NCBI GenBank assembly: GCA_027604705.1
Contig: JADHYV010000083.1
Span: 1 to 64,000, forward strand
Source: Allomyces arbusculus
Lineage: Eukaryota; Blastocladiomycota; Blastocladiomycetes; Blastocladiales; Blastocladiaceae
Length of the DNA stretch: 64,000 nt
Reading direction: 5' to 3'
Position 1 is the first letter of the stretch; each line of letters opens with the position of its first letter. The position numbers and the translations under genes are program-made. Shown piece after piece: positions 34,359 to 45,882 of this stretch. The notes beneath the pieces are model-generated. The model did no database searches. It saw only the letters and a program-made list of their open reading frames with translations, and had not been told where the DNA came from.

Positions 34359-36962
34359 TCATACCCCGGACACTCCCTCCACTCGCCGCTCACTCTCACC
34401 CCGTTCCACCTCCGCCGACGGCTTCCTCTTGACCGTTCCCTCCAAGTCCACCTCCCCCTTTCCATCCAACACCCTATTCACCGTCACTTCCGGCTCGTCG
34501 ATCGTCAGACACCCCACTCCCACCTCTCCCCCCTCCAGCTCGTCGTCCTCATCACTATCCTCATCCACATCCGCATCGTCCACAAAACTGACCAGCGAAT
34601 GCTCGCTCGACTGCGCCGACGGATGCGATCGGCGACGTGGTGGCAACACGGGCAATGGCCCACCGAATGATCCGGACCGCGACGCGCGCCCCTGCGTCGG
34701 CGGCGGTGGGGTCGCTCCGGGACGCGCATGCCCGCGTGGGGAGTGGTGAATCGTCGCATACGGGTGGTGTGCGACGTGCTGGTGGTGATGGTTCAGCGCA
34801 TGCAGCGCGTGGTAATGCGCGTGCGGCGCGGCGGCGTGCGGCGCCGGTAGTGGTGGGGAAGGGCGGTCGGTCAGCGGCAGTGGCGGCGGCGGCACGGCGG
34901 TGCCGTCGCATCTGCCGCTCGGTCTAGTGGCGGCAGGCTCGTGGTTGTCACTGTCGGTATCCGCCGCGACCCCACCGCCGTCAATTTCGTTGAGCGTGTT
35001 TCTTGACGCGACAATCGTTTCGAGCACCTTCCCGCCGGCGTCGGCATGCGTCGCCGTGGGTCTCGGATCCTTTCCATCCCACGGCATATCCGACCCGTCC
35101 ACCCTAGGCGCCGACGTCGGCGACGCGATCCCACCGCTGCTCCCAATCCCCACGGGCGGCCCTTCGCCCGACGCCGACCGCGCCAGCTTCCCCGTCCGAG
35201 ACAACGACAGCCCCTTGAGCGCGCGGCGCAGCGTCCCAATCGCGCCAGTCGACGTGGCCGCGCCGCCGCCGCCGCCGCCGCCGCCGACGTCCGGGCTCGG
35301 CGGCCCGGACAACCCCAACGCCAACGACGCGGCCGACGCCGAACTTTTCATTTCGGTCGACCAAGTCTTGTCCACACCCCTTGGCGTGGCTGTTGGGGAC
35401 ATGGGCGACAGAGCGGGCGCCGAAACTGCCGCGTCCAATGGCGTGGGGCGGTACGTCGTGACCACGGGCGCCGGAAACCCGGCCCCCCGTCGGGCACCGC
35501 GTACGGGCATGCCGGCGCCGGCCGTTGCAGCGGCAGCTTTCGTCGAAGGATCCGCGGTCGTCGCTGCCGCCGCCGCGAGTTCCGCGTCGGGCTCCTGCAG
35601 CGCGAGCACGACGGCAAACTCGGCATTCACGATCTTATGGTGCTTGTCCTTGTGCAGCTTATCGATTTCGGCCTTTGCCAACACCGTTTCCGGTATCGTC
35701 GTGAAAAACGTGTTGAACCAGAAATGGAACGGCTTTTCCTTGCCGAACTTCTCGGCGAGCTCGAATTGCAAGTGCATGCGCACGTCGCCCATGAGCCGGC
35801 ACGGGTGTGGTAGCGGCACGGCCGCGGTGGAGGGCGGGATGTCGTCGTAGGGATCGATGGGGTCAAGGATGACGGGCAGGTTCTTGAATGCGAACACGCG
35901 TTGGCCGTTCGAGTAGGCGGCGACGGTCACTTGCATGCCCGAGTGCGTGTCACTGAGGGCGGCGGCGGTCGCCGCGCCGGGGGGCGCGCGGAGGGTTATG
36001 CGCGTGAGGTACCGCTCGGTGGGAGTGTAGGTAAGGTGGTCGCGTAAACAGAGGTGCCAGTAGTTGATATACCGCTGCTGGCTTGGGATCGTGACGCCCT
36101 AGAGTGCGCAGGACGAGGGATGAGATGCGCGAGCGAGCGCGGCGCACGGTACTCTGGGCGATGCGCGTCGACGGCACCGTAGAGACAAACGTACATGGCC
36201 GTTGTGCGTCCTTGCGCGCCCGTAAAACTCCATGGCCGAGTTCGGGTCCTTGGAGTGACCAGAAAACAGCAGGTAGGCGCAAATCATGACGCCCGTGCGG
36301 CCTTTTCCGGCTTTACAGTGCACGGCCGCGACATTGGCCGCGTCCGCGTCGAGCCACGTCTGCACGCTGCGGCAGAACACTTCGATTAGCTCGAATGGCG
36401 GCGCGTTGTGGTCCTCGAATGGAATATGCTCGACTAGCACACGAGAAACACAGTCAGGGCGTGGCGATGATGCGTGTGAATGAACTGAGCGATGGATAAC
36501 CAGTACCTCGGCCGTAAAACTTGGCGGAGTCGTAGCACCGCTCGGAGCACCTTGAGCAACGGAAATGAGCGACGCATGGCGGGAGAGACGGCGTGAAAAG
36601 GCGTACAGATTATAGACCTTGTAGTGGTCCCTGTGCTTGAGGTCCAAGAACCTACCGACGGGGACGGTAAGCGGCAGCCAACTGGTGGACAAGAAAGCCG
36701 GTGCGATGGAGAAGACAGCCCCGTACTTGACGACCTCGTGCAGCGGATTTCGGTAGAGCCCCTCGACGCTCTCTGACGGGTACCCCATGGCAATGATGCG
36801 ATCGGTAATGTCTAGCAAGGGCCCAAAATTCGTCAGGAACTGCGTTCTGGAACGGGCGAAAGCGCGCAGGAGCGGTAACCCACAGGCGAGATCCAAGTCG
36901 AACCCGTCGCCGCGAAATCGCCGCTTCTTCTTGGAGACAGCCGTTCGTATCGGGTTGAGCAT
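34359..36962 (-). CDS. PTEN: PTEN lipid phosphatase with long C-terminal tail
   Basis: Six exons, 36962-36884, 36811-36727, 36651-36607, 36550-36507, 36433-36195 and 36098-34359, give 743 residues; the introns are 56-96 bp. The N-terminal SKKKRRF is the PIP2-binding motif. The phosphatase domain holds FEDHNAPP (Asp92) and the P-loop HCKAGKGRTG, whose Cys124 and Arg130 fall on the same numbers as in human PTEN. GVTIPSQQRYINYW leads into the C2 domain, which includes KPFHFWFNTFF. PTEN dephosphorylates PtdIns(3,4,5)P3 at the plasma membrane. From about residue 345 a 400-residue low-complexity tail (Ala, Pro, Gly, Ser, His, acidic clusters) follows, against about 50 residues in animals. The tail does not end in the PDZ ligand of human PTEN. 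Confidence 0.9.
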
Positions 36963-37731
36963 AGTTGCAGTGGCGTGAATGGACCGCGATGCCGAGTACG
37001 GTGGTGACGTTGAGAGCGGGGTACAACGCCACGAGGTCAGGCTGCGGTTATTACGGCTGACAATATTGAACCATCAGGAGGCAAAGCCCTGGTCAGCCAT
37101 GTCGGTGCCGCGCGAGATGCTGAAGTCCATGCCGACGTGGATCATGAAGTACTTGCAGCTCAGAGATGAGCTTGCAGCTCGACAGCCGGGGACGCTGCGG
37201 CGAATCGGCCGCAATAGGCTGGTCCAAGAGGGTCGGCCGTTTGGGTTGCGGTGCTCCACGTCTCCTTGACGGTTCCGGGCCGGAGCCTGGTCGGGTTCCC
37301 GTTCAGCAAAGTCGCGATTGCACCGAGTCGCGATCCAAGGTGCGCGATGATGGGCCGTGCTCTGTCATGATCACATCGGCCGCTGGCGAGGCGCTCAAGT
37401 CGACGAACAATGCGGTTGGCGACTTCGCATCACGTGACCGCGTATATCACCGTGTTTTTGTGGTGTGTGTCCGTAGTCGTTGACTGCTCGCGTCGATCCC
37501 TCCAGCAGCAGCTGCACCCGCACGAGCCCTGCATCGCACCTGCTGCAACGCCGTGCACACTCTCCACTTTTCGCAATTCGACCAGCTGCGCCATTTGACC
37601 TGTGCGCTATTGGACCACGCTCGCCAACCAATAGACCAGCCTGCAAAGTCGCCAGCTCGCTCGACCCCCGCACCCTCATCCTGCCGTGATCTGCACCAAG
37701 ATCCATCAACCGGCCACCACAACCGCGAACC
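36963..37731. promoter_or_regulatory. Divergent promoter region PTEN / RAB28
   Basis: 769 bp between the start codons. No gene is visible; short frames lack motifs. CAACGCCGTGC-like GC-rich words and moderately AT-rich patches alternate. Confidence 0.4.
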
Positions 37732-38673
37732 ATGTCGGTCCCATACAAGACGCGCGAACAATGGGCGCGTACCGTCAAGATCGTCCTTCTCGGCGACGCC
37801 GCGACCGGCAAAACGTCCCTCGTCAACCGTTTCTGCTCGGACCGGTTCACGATCCACTACACTCCAACCCCTGGGCTCGAAGTCGCCGAGAAAGTCGTCA
37901 AGTTACCGGGCAACATTCCGTGCCTGATCCAGATCTGGGACGTGGCCGGCAACATGCTGACCTCGCGCGGACTCGCGTCGGCGCTGCACGACGCAGACGC
38001 CGTCCTGCTCGTCTACGACGTGACGATTCCGAGCACGTACAAGGCCGTTAGGCAGTGGCTGACCATGGTCGAGGCGATTTGTGGGGATGCGAGCGTGCAG
38101 GGGCTCGGGATGGCGGGGAGGGCGCGGCCCGGGGCGGCGGACGCCCTCGTGCACCACCATTTTCATCATCGGAATGGGAACGCAGGTGGGGTTACGGGCG
38201 TGGGGGTCGCAACGGTCGGCGCGACGCTCGTGGGAGGCGCCGTAGGTGTAGGAGTCAGTGGGGTCGGGAATTCGGGCAATAACGGTAACAAGAGCGTCGG
38301 TGCGAGGACACGCGTGCCGCTCGTGTGTCTTGTCGGGACCAAGAGTACGATCTTGCTTCCTCTCACGCGCATTTTCTCCACCTTCACTGACTTCGTGCCA
38401 GCCGACGCGACCAACCTACGGATGGTCACCCCGCAACAACACTTGCTACTCGTCGACGAATTCGACCTGCTCTCCTACTTTACGTCGGCGCGCGTTGCCG
38501 AGACCGTCTACACTATGTTTCTCGAGATTGCCGGCCGATTGTTGGGTGTTGCGCGCGACGAGGTACAAGTCAAGACGATTGCGCGCCGGCTTTCGGCGGC
38601 CTCGCTCGTGCAGTTGTCGGGCATGGGCAAGCGCAAGCGCAACCAAGTGGTGCGACAATGCATGATTCAGTGA
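37732..38673 (+). CDS. RAB28: RAB28-like small GTPase with CAAX end
   Basis: Two exons, 37732-38344 and 38402-38673, give 294 residues. The 57-bp intron is a multiple of three with no stop, so an unspliced reading looks intact but lacks a proper G4 motif. Removing it gives VGTKTD, the (N/T)KxD motif. G1 is GDAATGKT; G3 is WDVAG, with Asn where Gln61 usually lies. LPGNIP..IQIWD and LGVARDE near the end match RAB28, as does the C-terminal CMIQ, a prenylation box like human RAB28's CAVQ. A Gly/Val/His-rich insertion of about 65 residues sits before the G4 motif. RAB28 is a cargo of the BBSome and intraflagellar transport in cilia. Confidence 0.78.
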   Translation: MSVPYKTREQWARTVKIVLLGDAATGKTSLVNRFCSDRFTIHYTPTPGLEVAEKVVKLPGNIPCLIQIWDVAGNMLTSRGLASALHDADAVLLVYDVTIPSTYKAVRQWLTMVEAICGDASVQGLGMAGRARPGAADALVHHHFHHRNGNAGGVTGVGVATVGATLVGGAVGVGVSGVGNSGNNGNKSVGARTRVPLVCLVGTKSTILLPLTRIFSTFTDFVPADATNLRMVTPQQHLLLVDEFDLLSYFTSARVAETVYTMFLEIAGRLLGVARDEVQVKTIARRLSAASLVQLSGMGKRKRNQVVRQCMIQ

Positions 38674-38847
38674 GGTGCGAAACTCGAACGGACTGTGGGG
38701 GAGGAAGGGACTGGGGGACGATGGCATACATGATCCTTTTGCACACCAACCGTCGTGTTTCCACAGAAGATTGTAAAGAAATTTACCCGAAAAGGTTTTT
38801 CACTATTTGGTCTCCCTAACACACGCCCACTCGCTCGCACACCGCGC

Positions 38848-40619
38848 TCACCGCCCGCGATTACTCTTGCCCTTAGCCTTCGCTGCTCCTACTGGTGCCG
38901 CGTTCGGCTTGGCATCCACGACGGGCGTAAACCGCACCGAATACACGACGTTCCGTGCCTTCTGCACCTTCCACCACCGGCCATCCTTGTGCTCCTGGCC
39001 CGTCGCCGCATACACGGTAATCCCATGATCCGCCAAGTCTGAGACGTGTCGCGGCCGATCGCCCGACGCGTCGTCGAGCGCAGTGCACGGCGGCGGGTAC
39101 TCGACGGGCTCGACGACCGACAAGCCATTGACGCACCCGGGCACTGTCACCGACGAGACGAGCGAGAAGGTCATACTGCCCTTATCGATCCGCCAGCACT
39201 TGACCTCGCCGCTCCACGACGCCGAGAAAAAGAGATCTGAGAACTTGATCCCGGCGAGCGCCGTGACCCAGTACGGTTTACTCGGCAACTTGGCCTCGTC
39301 GTCGGCGGGAGTCCGCGGCAAGGTCCCGTGCGCGAGCTTGACGGAATGGACGGCCTTTTTCTTGTTGGTGCTCCACAGCGACAGCGTGCCGTTATCGTCG
39401 CCCGAGACAAACAGGTCGTCCGTCACCAAGTAGACGCAATCAAGCGACCCGTGCGTTGTCTGCGACCCGCGAAATACGAGTTGCGCCTCGTCGATAATCT
39501 TCCACAACCGCATCGTCTTGTCTCGCCCGCCGGCCGTCACACACCGTTCCTTGGAGAGCGCGTCGATGGCGGTAATCGCCTCCTGGTGCCCAAACAACGT
39601 CTCGACATACGTCATTTCGTCCAGGTTCCACGTCTTGACGGTGCGGTCGCGCGAGGACGAGTACAAGTCGCACGCCGATCCGCGGCGGAACACGAGGCCC
39701 GTGACCGCGTCGCGGTGCGACGTGAACGCGCGCACGTGCCGCACGTCGTCGACAGTCCAAATATTGATGCGGCCGTCGTTGCCGCCGGTCGCGACGTACT
39801 TGGAAGAGACGGCGAGACAGTTGATTTCGCGCGCGTGCCCGACGACCGACGCGGGCGCCTTCTTTTGTAGACCGAGCACAACCTTTTCCTTGGCCATGGT
39901 TGCGGCGTTCCACTTGATCAGGGTGCCGTCCTTGCCGCCAGTGAAGATGAATCGGCAGTCGGGCGTGGCGGCGACACAGGTCACGGCGAGCTGGTGGCCG
40001 CGCGGGAATTTGGTGGTCGTGGATGGCGGGTGCGCAGTGTATTGCCGCGCGAGGTGCCGCCAGAGACGGCCTTTGGCTTCGAGCTAAGGGGAGTAAAGCA
40101 GGTTAGTGAGCTGCGAGCACGAACAGGCGGCGAATTTGGAGCGAAAACGCGTACCGCGCTGTCGCGCAGCTGCCCTGAAATCAGTTCCTCGGCATCGTCG
40201 CTGTCGTCCATGTCCATGTCCATGTACTCGGCGCGACGTGCTACGTTCACCCACGACGCATCGATCAGTCCCTCGTGTCAATGTCTCGCTACAGCACGAA
40301 GGGATGGCTTACCTGCATCGCTCTTGACCTGATCAATATACGCCTTGGCCAACCGCAGTCGCTTCTCCGCGGCCGTCTCGTCACGGTCGTCGTCACTTCC
40401 CGCATCATCGTCGTCCGAGGCGAGATTGCGGTCAATGTCGTCGCCGCTGCCGACGGTATCATTGTCGGACGCGAGTTCCTCGTCGCGTTTCGCTTTTTTG
40501 CTGGGCTTGCCCCCCGCCTTGGCGGGTGCGGCTTTCGCGGGTCGCTTGCGCGCGGTCTTGGCATTGCCACCAAAGGCCGGACCGCCGCCGTCCGACAAAA
40601 AGAACGAGTCCTTGGCCAT
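38848..40619 (-). CDS. RRP9: RRP9/U3-55K, WD40 protein of the U3 snoRNP
   Basis: Three exons, 40619-40329, 40271-40155 and 40083-38848, give 547 residues. A Lys-rich and acidic N-terminus (KPSKKAKR, then DDDD clusters) precedes DETAAEKRLRLAKAYIDQ, typical of Rrp9. The WD repeats carry GHQEAITAIDALSKERCVTAGGRDKTMRLWK, a near-exact family signature, here quoted as the key words AIDALSKE and VTAGGRDKT. RRP9 recognises the U3 box B/C motif in the nucleolus for 18S rRNA processing. The first junction is less certain: a GTAAG donor at 40312 would leave an intron of only 41 bp and break frame, so I used the GTCAAG donor at 40328 (57-bp intron). Confidence 0.82.
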
Positions 40620-41250
40620 GGAGTGGGATCGGGTTGTTGGGTTGGTTGGGTGGTGGTGGCGGGTTGGTGGGCGGCGGGCGCGAGGACGTTGATGACGTGG
40701 ATGGTGCGGGAAGTCGTGGGCAGTGCGCCCGTGCTGTTGCTGGATCAGCGTCAATGGCTGGTGGGTGCTGGCGGTGCGGAGCGATCAGACGAGCGCGGTG
40801 GTTGTTTGGAATGGTCACGCCCTTTCGCGTGATGCGTTGGTATGGGAGAGACAATGAAAACTGATGAATGATGTCAAACAAGAAGGTGCCCGAGATTTCC
40901 CGAGGTGTGATGTGGTTGGGGCAAAATGGCTATTTTACAGTGCCACGCCACGTGATAAGAGCAATTTCACAGCTGCGCGCGTCGACTCGCAAGTGATCAC
41001 GCCTGGTCGCGGTTCGCTCCACTTTGCATCGGCACTTCTTGGCTGCAACCGCCAACCACCCCCGAGCCGCGGCCACGCCTTCCTCTCTCTCTCCTGCGAG
41101 CCCTTGTGCCCGACGAGAACAGGACTGGCAACCAAAACTCAACCACGGCGTCAACTGCCCGAGCCGCTGCCAGCAACGACCTCGCGCCCGCTCCGCCCTC
41201 CCGCCCAGCTCGCCGAATCCTCGCTTCACGCACGCACGCTACCAACCATT
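40620..41250. promoter_or_regulatory. Divergent promoter region RRP9 / ETFDH
   Basis: 631 bp between the start codons; the right half is C-rich, as upstream of other genes here. No TATA box is obvious. Confidence 0.4.
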
Positions 41251-43177
41251 ATGCTCTCGGCTCTGCGCAGCACCATGCCGCGCGCCGGCGCCGTCACGCG
41301 CATCGCCGTCTGCTTTGCGCCGCGCGCCGCGGCCTTCCACGCGGGCCGCCCGCTCGCGCGCGCGTCGGCCGTCGACGAAGTCGAGCGCTTTGTCGACAAC
41401 ACCGACGTCCTGATTGTCGGTGCCGGTCCCGCAGGTCTCTCGGCCGCGATCCGGTTCAAGCAGCTCGCGAATGACGCGGGCAAGGACTTGCGCGTCATGG
41501 TGATTGAAAAGGGCGCCGAAGTCGGTGCGTACCCCACCACCTGCACTGCGCCCCGTCGGTCGTGTCCGGAACGATGGATACTGACCGGTCCGCACCGAAC
41601 TAGGCGCACACATGCTTTCCGGCAACGTGCTCGAGCCGCGCGCGCTCAACGAGCTGATCCCGGACTGGAAGGCCAAGGGCGCGCCGCTCAACACGCCCGT
41701 CTCGCGTGACAAAATGTCGTTCCTGACCAAGACCTCGGCGATCCCGATTCCGCACCCGCCGCAAATGCACAACCAGGGCAACTACATTATCTCGCTCAAC
41801 CAGTTTGTCCGGTGGCTCGGCGAACAGGCCGAGGAACTCGGCGTCGAAGTTTACCCGGGGTTCGCGGGCGCCAAGCCGTTGCTCTCGGCCGACGGGCAGC
41901 ACGTCGTGGGCGTGCAGGTCGGCGATGTCGGGATTGGCAAGGACGGTAACCCGACTGATAACTACGAGCCAGGCATGCAGATTCGCGCGCCCGTGACGAT
42001 TTTCGCCGAAGGGTGCCACGGGTCGTTGACGAAGCAAATGATTCGCCACTTCAAGCTGCGCGACGAAGGCAAGTTCCAGACGTACGGGATCGGGCTCAAG
42101 GAAGTGTGGGAAGTGCCCAAGGAGAACCACGAAATGGGCCTGGTCGCGCACTCGATTGGCTGGCCGACCGATTTCAAGACCTACCAGGGGTCGTTCCTTT
42201 ACCACTGGACTGACGCGCCCGAGAACGGCCGGTACCTCGTCTCGCTCGGCATGGTCGTCGGGCTCGACTACTGGAACGTGAACCTGCGGCCCTACATGGA
42301 GTTCCAGCGGTGGAAGCACCACCCGACGATTGCCAAGGTGCTGCAAGGCGGCACCTGCATCTCGTACGGCGCGCGCGCGCTCAATGAAGGAGGCCTCCAG
42401 TCGCTCCCGCGGCTCGCGTTCCCTGGCGGTGCCCTCGTCGGCTGTGCCGCCGGGTTCATGAACGTGCCCAAGATCAAGGGCACGCACACGGCCATGAAGT
42501 CGGGTATGCTCGCGGCCGAGGCCGCTTTCGCGGAGTTGCAGGACAAAGAGTCAGTCGCTGCCGAGGAAGAGCCCGCCGTGGAGCCGCTGCACCTGCAATC
42601 TTACCAGACGGCTTTCGAGAAATCGTGGATTTACGACGAACTCTACCAGGTGCGCAACGTGCGCCCGTCGTTCCACAACCCGCTCGGTCTCTACGGCGGG
42701 ATTATGTGGTCCGGGCTCGACACGCTCTTCCTCAAGGGCCGCGTGCCCTTCACCTTCTCGCACGGCGCGCCGGACCACACGACGTTGTTGCCCAAGTCCG
42801 AGTGCCCGCCGATTGAGTACCCGAAACCCGACGGCGTGCTGTCGTTTGACTTGCTCGAGAACGTTGCGCGCACGGGCACCAACCACAACCATAACCAGCC
42901 CGCGCACTTGCGCCCGCGCGACCCGGAGGTGCAGGTCAAGCAGAACCTGCCCAAGTACGACGGGCCCGAGGCCAAGTTCTGCCCCGCGGGCGTCTACGAG
43001 TACGTCGAGACGGAGCAGCCCTACACGCTGTCGGACGGCACGCAGGCCAACAAGAAATTTGTGATCAATGCGCAAAACTGCATTCACTGCAAGACGTGCG
43101 ATATCAAGGACCCGGCGCAGAACATTGATTGGACGACGCCCGAGGGGTCGGGTGGCCCGAACTACGTCTTGACGTAA
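41251..43177 (+). CDS. ETFDH: Electron transfer flavoprotein-ubiquinone oxidoreductase
   Basis: Two exons, 41251-41524 and 41604-43177, give 615 residues; the intron is 79 bp. An Arg/Ala-rich matrix-targeting peptide precedes the FAD-binding [18 protein letters not shown]. The ubiquinone-binding and membrane-surface region follows ([16 protein letters not shown]). The C-terminal ferredoxin-like 4Fe-4S domain holds CPAGVYE and [13 protein letters not shown]. The enzyme passes electrons from ETF to ubiquinone at the inner mitochondrial membrane and serves fatty-acid and amino-acid oxidation. The length is normal for the family (about 610-630). Confidence 0.93.
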
Positions 43178-44179
43178 GTTAGTTGGTCGATTGCGTTGTG
43201 CCGTGTCGTCTCTTAGCGTACCCCTTTCCTTTTTTGTGGCTCGTTTCGTTCGCTTCTGTATATTCTTGGACACGCGAATAGGACGTGTCGTCGGCTTGAT
43301 GCCGTAGTTAATTTTGACCGGCCCATCCTTCTTTTTGATTCAGCATGTGCGTGAGCGCGGCGCCTGAGATCGCGGTGAGAGCGTGCGTGGAACAGGGAGG
43401 TGTCGACGCTCCAATGGGTCGGATTAATGTCATACTGTCTCTCCCACTCCATCTTTTCATGATTTCGACAATAACCAACTAATTAACCGATCCAGGTGGT
43501 GATGTTTCATTCGCATCTCGATGTTTGGTCCCAAGGCTGCCCCCTTCACCACTGAGATGTGTTCATTTGCACGACAGCTGACAGTTGCGTTGACATAATC
43601 TCGGTTGTGACAACGCTGTTACCGAAAACTTACACTTCCAAGCATTGATCGCCGCTCTGTTGTCCTCGCATTATTTCAACCCGTCGAACTAGGTCCCATG
43701 CATACTCAGAGTAAAGCCGTACTCAGAGTCAAAGTCGTGGCCTCTAGAACACCATGCCAAGGAAGCAATCGTAAGGGCTGCAACCTTGATGTTCGAAGTA
43801 TTGACTCTTCCCTTCACGCCTTTGGTGCTCGTGTGACTGGCCAGAAGCGTGTCGACCATGGTCGCGCAGTCCTGACCAAATGAATCACGCCAAACATTTG
43901 ATGCCCTCAAAATTCAGATTTCAGACTATATTTATTCTTGTCGCCATTACTGAGGCAGCTGGTAAGAGCAAGACAACCGCCTTACAAGGCAAGTCTCCCT
44001 CGCCCTTCCCACGCCACGCTCCCCAGCGCCCAGGTGTTGCGTGCCAGACCAAGATCTGAAAAATGTTCCATAGAGTGCGCTCACCACAGACCGGACGAGT
44101 GTAAGGTGCTGCGACATCCATTTCGCTTGGGCTCCCTTTGCCAAACGTACATCCCCTCGTCCATCAACCACCCTTCACA
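43178..44179. other. Intergenic 1 kb between ETFDH and the GRDP-like gene
   Basis: It holds no supported gene. Composition is less GC-rich than the flanking exons. A minus-strand frame at 43452-43213 has basic composition and no known family. The promoter of the GRDP-like gene must lie at the right end. Confidence 0.4.
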
Positions 44180-45882
44180 ATGTCGGCCGCTGCCGCAACT
44201 GCCCCGGCCAACCATCCCAGGCCCTCCGCTGATGTCGCTGTGCAAAACGCGCTCTCAGCATTGTCGACGCTGCCCGACCATATCTTGTCGACGATCCTGT
44301 CCGCTGTCAACACGAGCGTCAAGAGTGATGGCAAGGTGGACAAAGTGGCTTTTGGCAAACTCGTCGACGTGATTGGAGAGCAGTCTGCAAGCGCTGTTTC
44401 GCGCGACTCGGTTCTGGCACACACGTTCCTGCTCGTCACGTTCCACCACAAACTGCTGGATGGCAACAGCGAGATCAATGATCTGTAGGTGCTATTTTCC
44501 TGCCCGATTGGTGAATTTGCTGAAGGCTGGTGCGCTTTCTGACTTGGTGACTGTTGGTCATTCTAATTAGTGCGGTTCTCTGCGCCGCTGAGCTGCGCTA
44601 CGACGCGTACATGAAGGCGCTCGTCACGGCCGTGGCCAAGGACGCGTCGTTCATTAAGAACGTGCCGCTACCGCCCGTCGACGTGGCCATGTTCTGGCAC
44701 GCGCACATGGTACGGATTGCCATTTGATTGGTTCGGCGAGCTCATATGCTGCCCGGCGAATGAGGTTCTGATGTTGATGGCGCATCTATCTCTTCCCTTG
44801 TCTAGTTGAGTCCAATCCGCTACGCGGACGACGTTCATCGGTTCTACAGTCCTGACCTGATGCAAATTTCATTCCCGCTCATGCGCCTGGTACGTCGTGG
44901 ACGTTTCTCACGAAAAGGGACGGCTCGTTAGCTGTGGAGCAGAAACTCACAAGCACTAACCAAATTTACATGATAGGTGAAGGTGCAAATGGGCCAAAAC
45001 AGCGACGATCTTGCGTTTTCGCGCCAGTTTTGGGCTGAGCACCTGCCCGCCGACATGCCGTACGACCTGACGCTGGCCGACGTTGACCAGACCAAGGCCG
45101 TGGGCAAGGTCGTGTGCCCGCAGTGCATGGTCGAGCAAATGTGGCCAATGGCCGATTATGCGGCGTTCCGCTTGCACGGGCAGGAACAGTCGTGCAAATC
45201 GTGCACCGCGTCGTTCACGGCGGAGCATGTCGCAGTGAGCCGGTTCCTGACGCTGGTCATGCGCGTCCCGGCGATGCGCTTGGCCGGGACGTTGATGCAC
45301 CCAAAGACGCTCATGATTACCGGCACGCACCGCGGCATCATGCACGATCTTGTCGAGCTGTTTGACAAGGACCTGTGGGCCTTGCACATGGCCGCCCTCC
45401 CGACGCTGCCGACCTGGGCCGACGTCAAGACGCGCGTCTTTGCGCCGATCATGGCGGCCAAGGCCGACGCCCTCGTCATGCCCGAGAACAAGGCGCAGCT
45501 CATGCAGGTGCTCAAGGCCCACGAGGACGTGACCATGGGCCCGTGGTCGATGGACATGATTCGCGCCGTGCGTCGCCAGAGCCGGTTCTCGGCCAAGGTC
45601 GCGGCGATTGCGACCCAGGGCGCGTGTGCCCTGCACCATTTCCACACCGAGGCGCTCGTGCAGTACCCCAAGTTCTTGGGCGCAATTGCCACGCAGCCCA
45701 AGCATGGGTCGGTGCCGACGCTGGCCATTGACCTGGCATGGCACACGCATCAGCTGCACCCAGCCATTTACGCGCAGCAGACGTGCGCACTCACAGGCAG
45801 GGTCATCAACCACGACGACTCGGACGACAAGGTGTCCGAGGCTCAGGTCGCCGAGGGTGCGCAGGCTATGCCCGGCATGTGA
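44180..45882 (+). CDS. GRDP-like protein (DUF1399 family)
   Basis: Four exons, 44180-44484, 44571-44709, 44806-44889 and 44977-45882, give 477 residues; the introns are 86, 96 and 87 bp. The family hallmarks are both there: VDVAMFWHAHMLSPIRY and, near the end, AIDLAWHTHQLHP. A CPQC...CKSC pair lies between them. Glycine-rich-domain-protein-like (GRDP) families are found in fungi and plants; their biochemical role is poorly known. The 3' end is uncertain. The TGA at 45880 is followed in the same frame by 87 further open codons with coding-like usage. Alternatively a 128-bp intron from 45857 would lead to a short Ser/Gly-rich tail ending at 46043. Confidence 0.72.

Noticed and set aside
40272-40312. 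A 41-bp intron with a perfect GTAAGC donor in RRP9
   Set aside because: It is shorter than any other intron here (minimum about 56 bp) and does not keep frame into the next exon. The 57-bp alternative does.
43213-43452. 79-codon minus-strand ORF just downstream of ETFDH
   Set aside because: Composition is that of AT-richer UTR-like DNA, there is no motif, and it lies where the ETFDH 3' UTR should be.
45880-45882. Selenocysteine at the GRDP-like TGA
   Set aside because: No selenoprotein family resemblance and no SECIS-like element that I can defend; a simple stop, an intron or an error is more likely.
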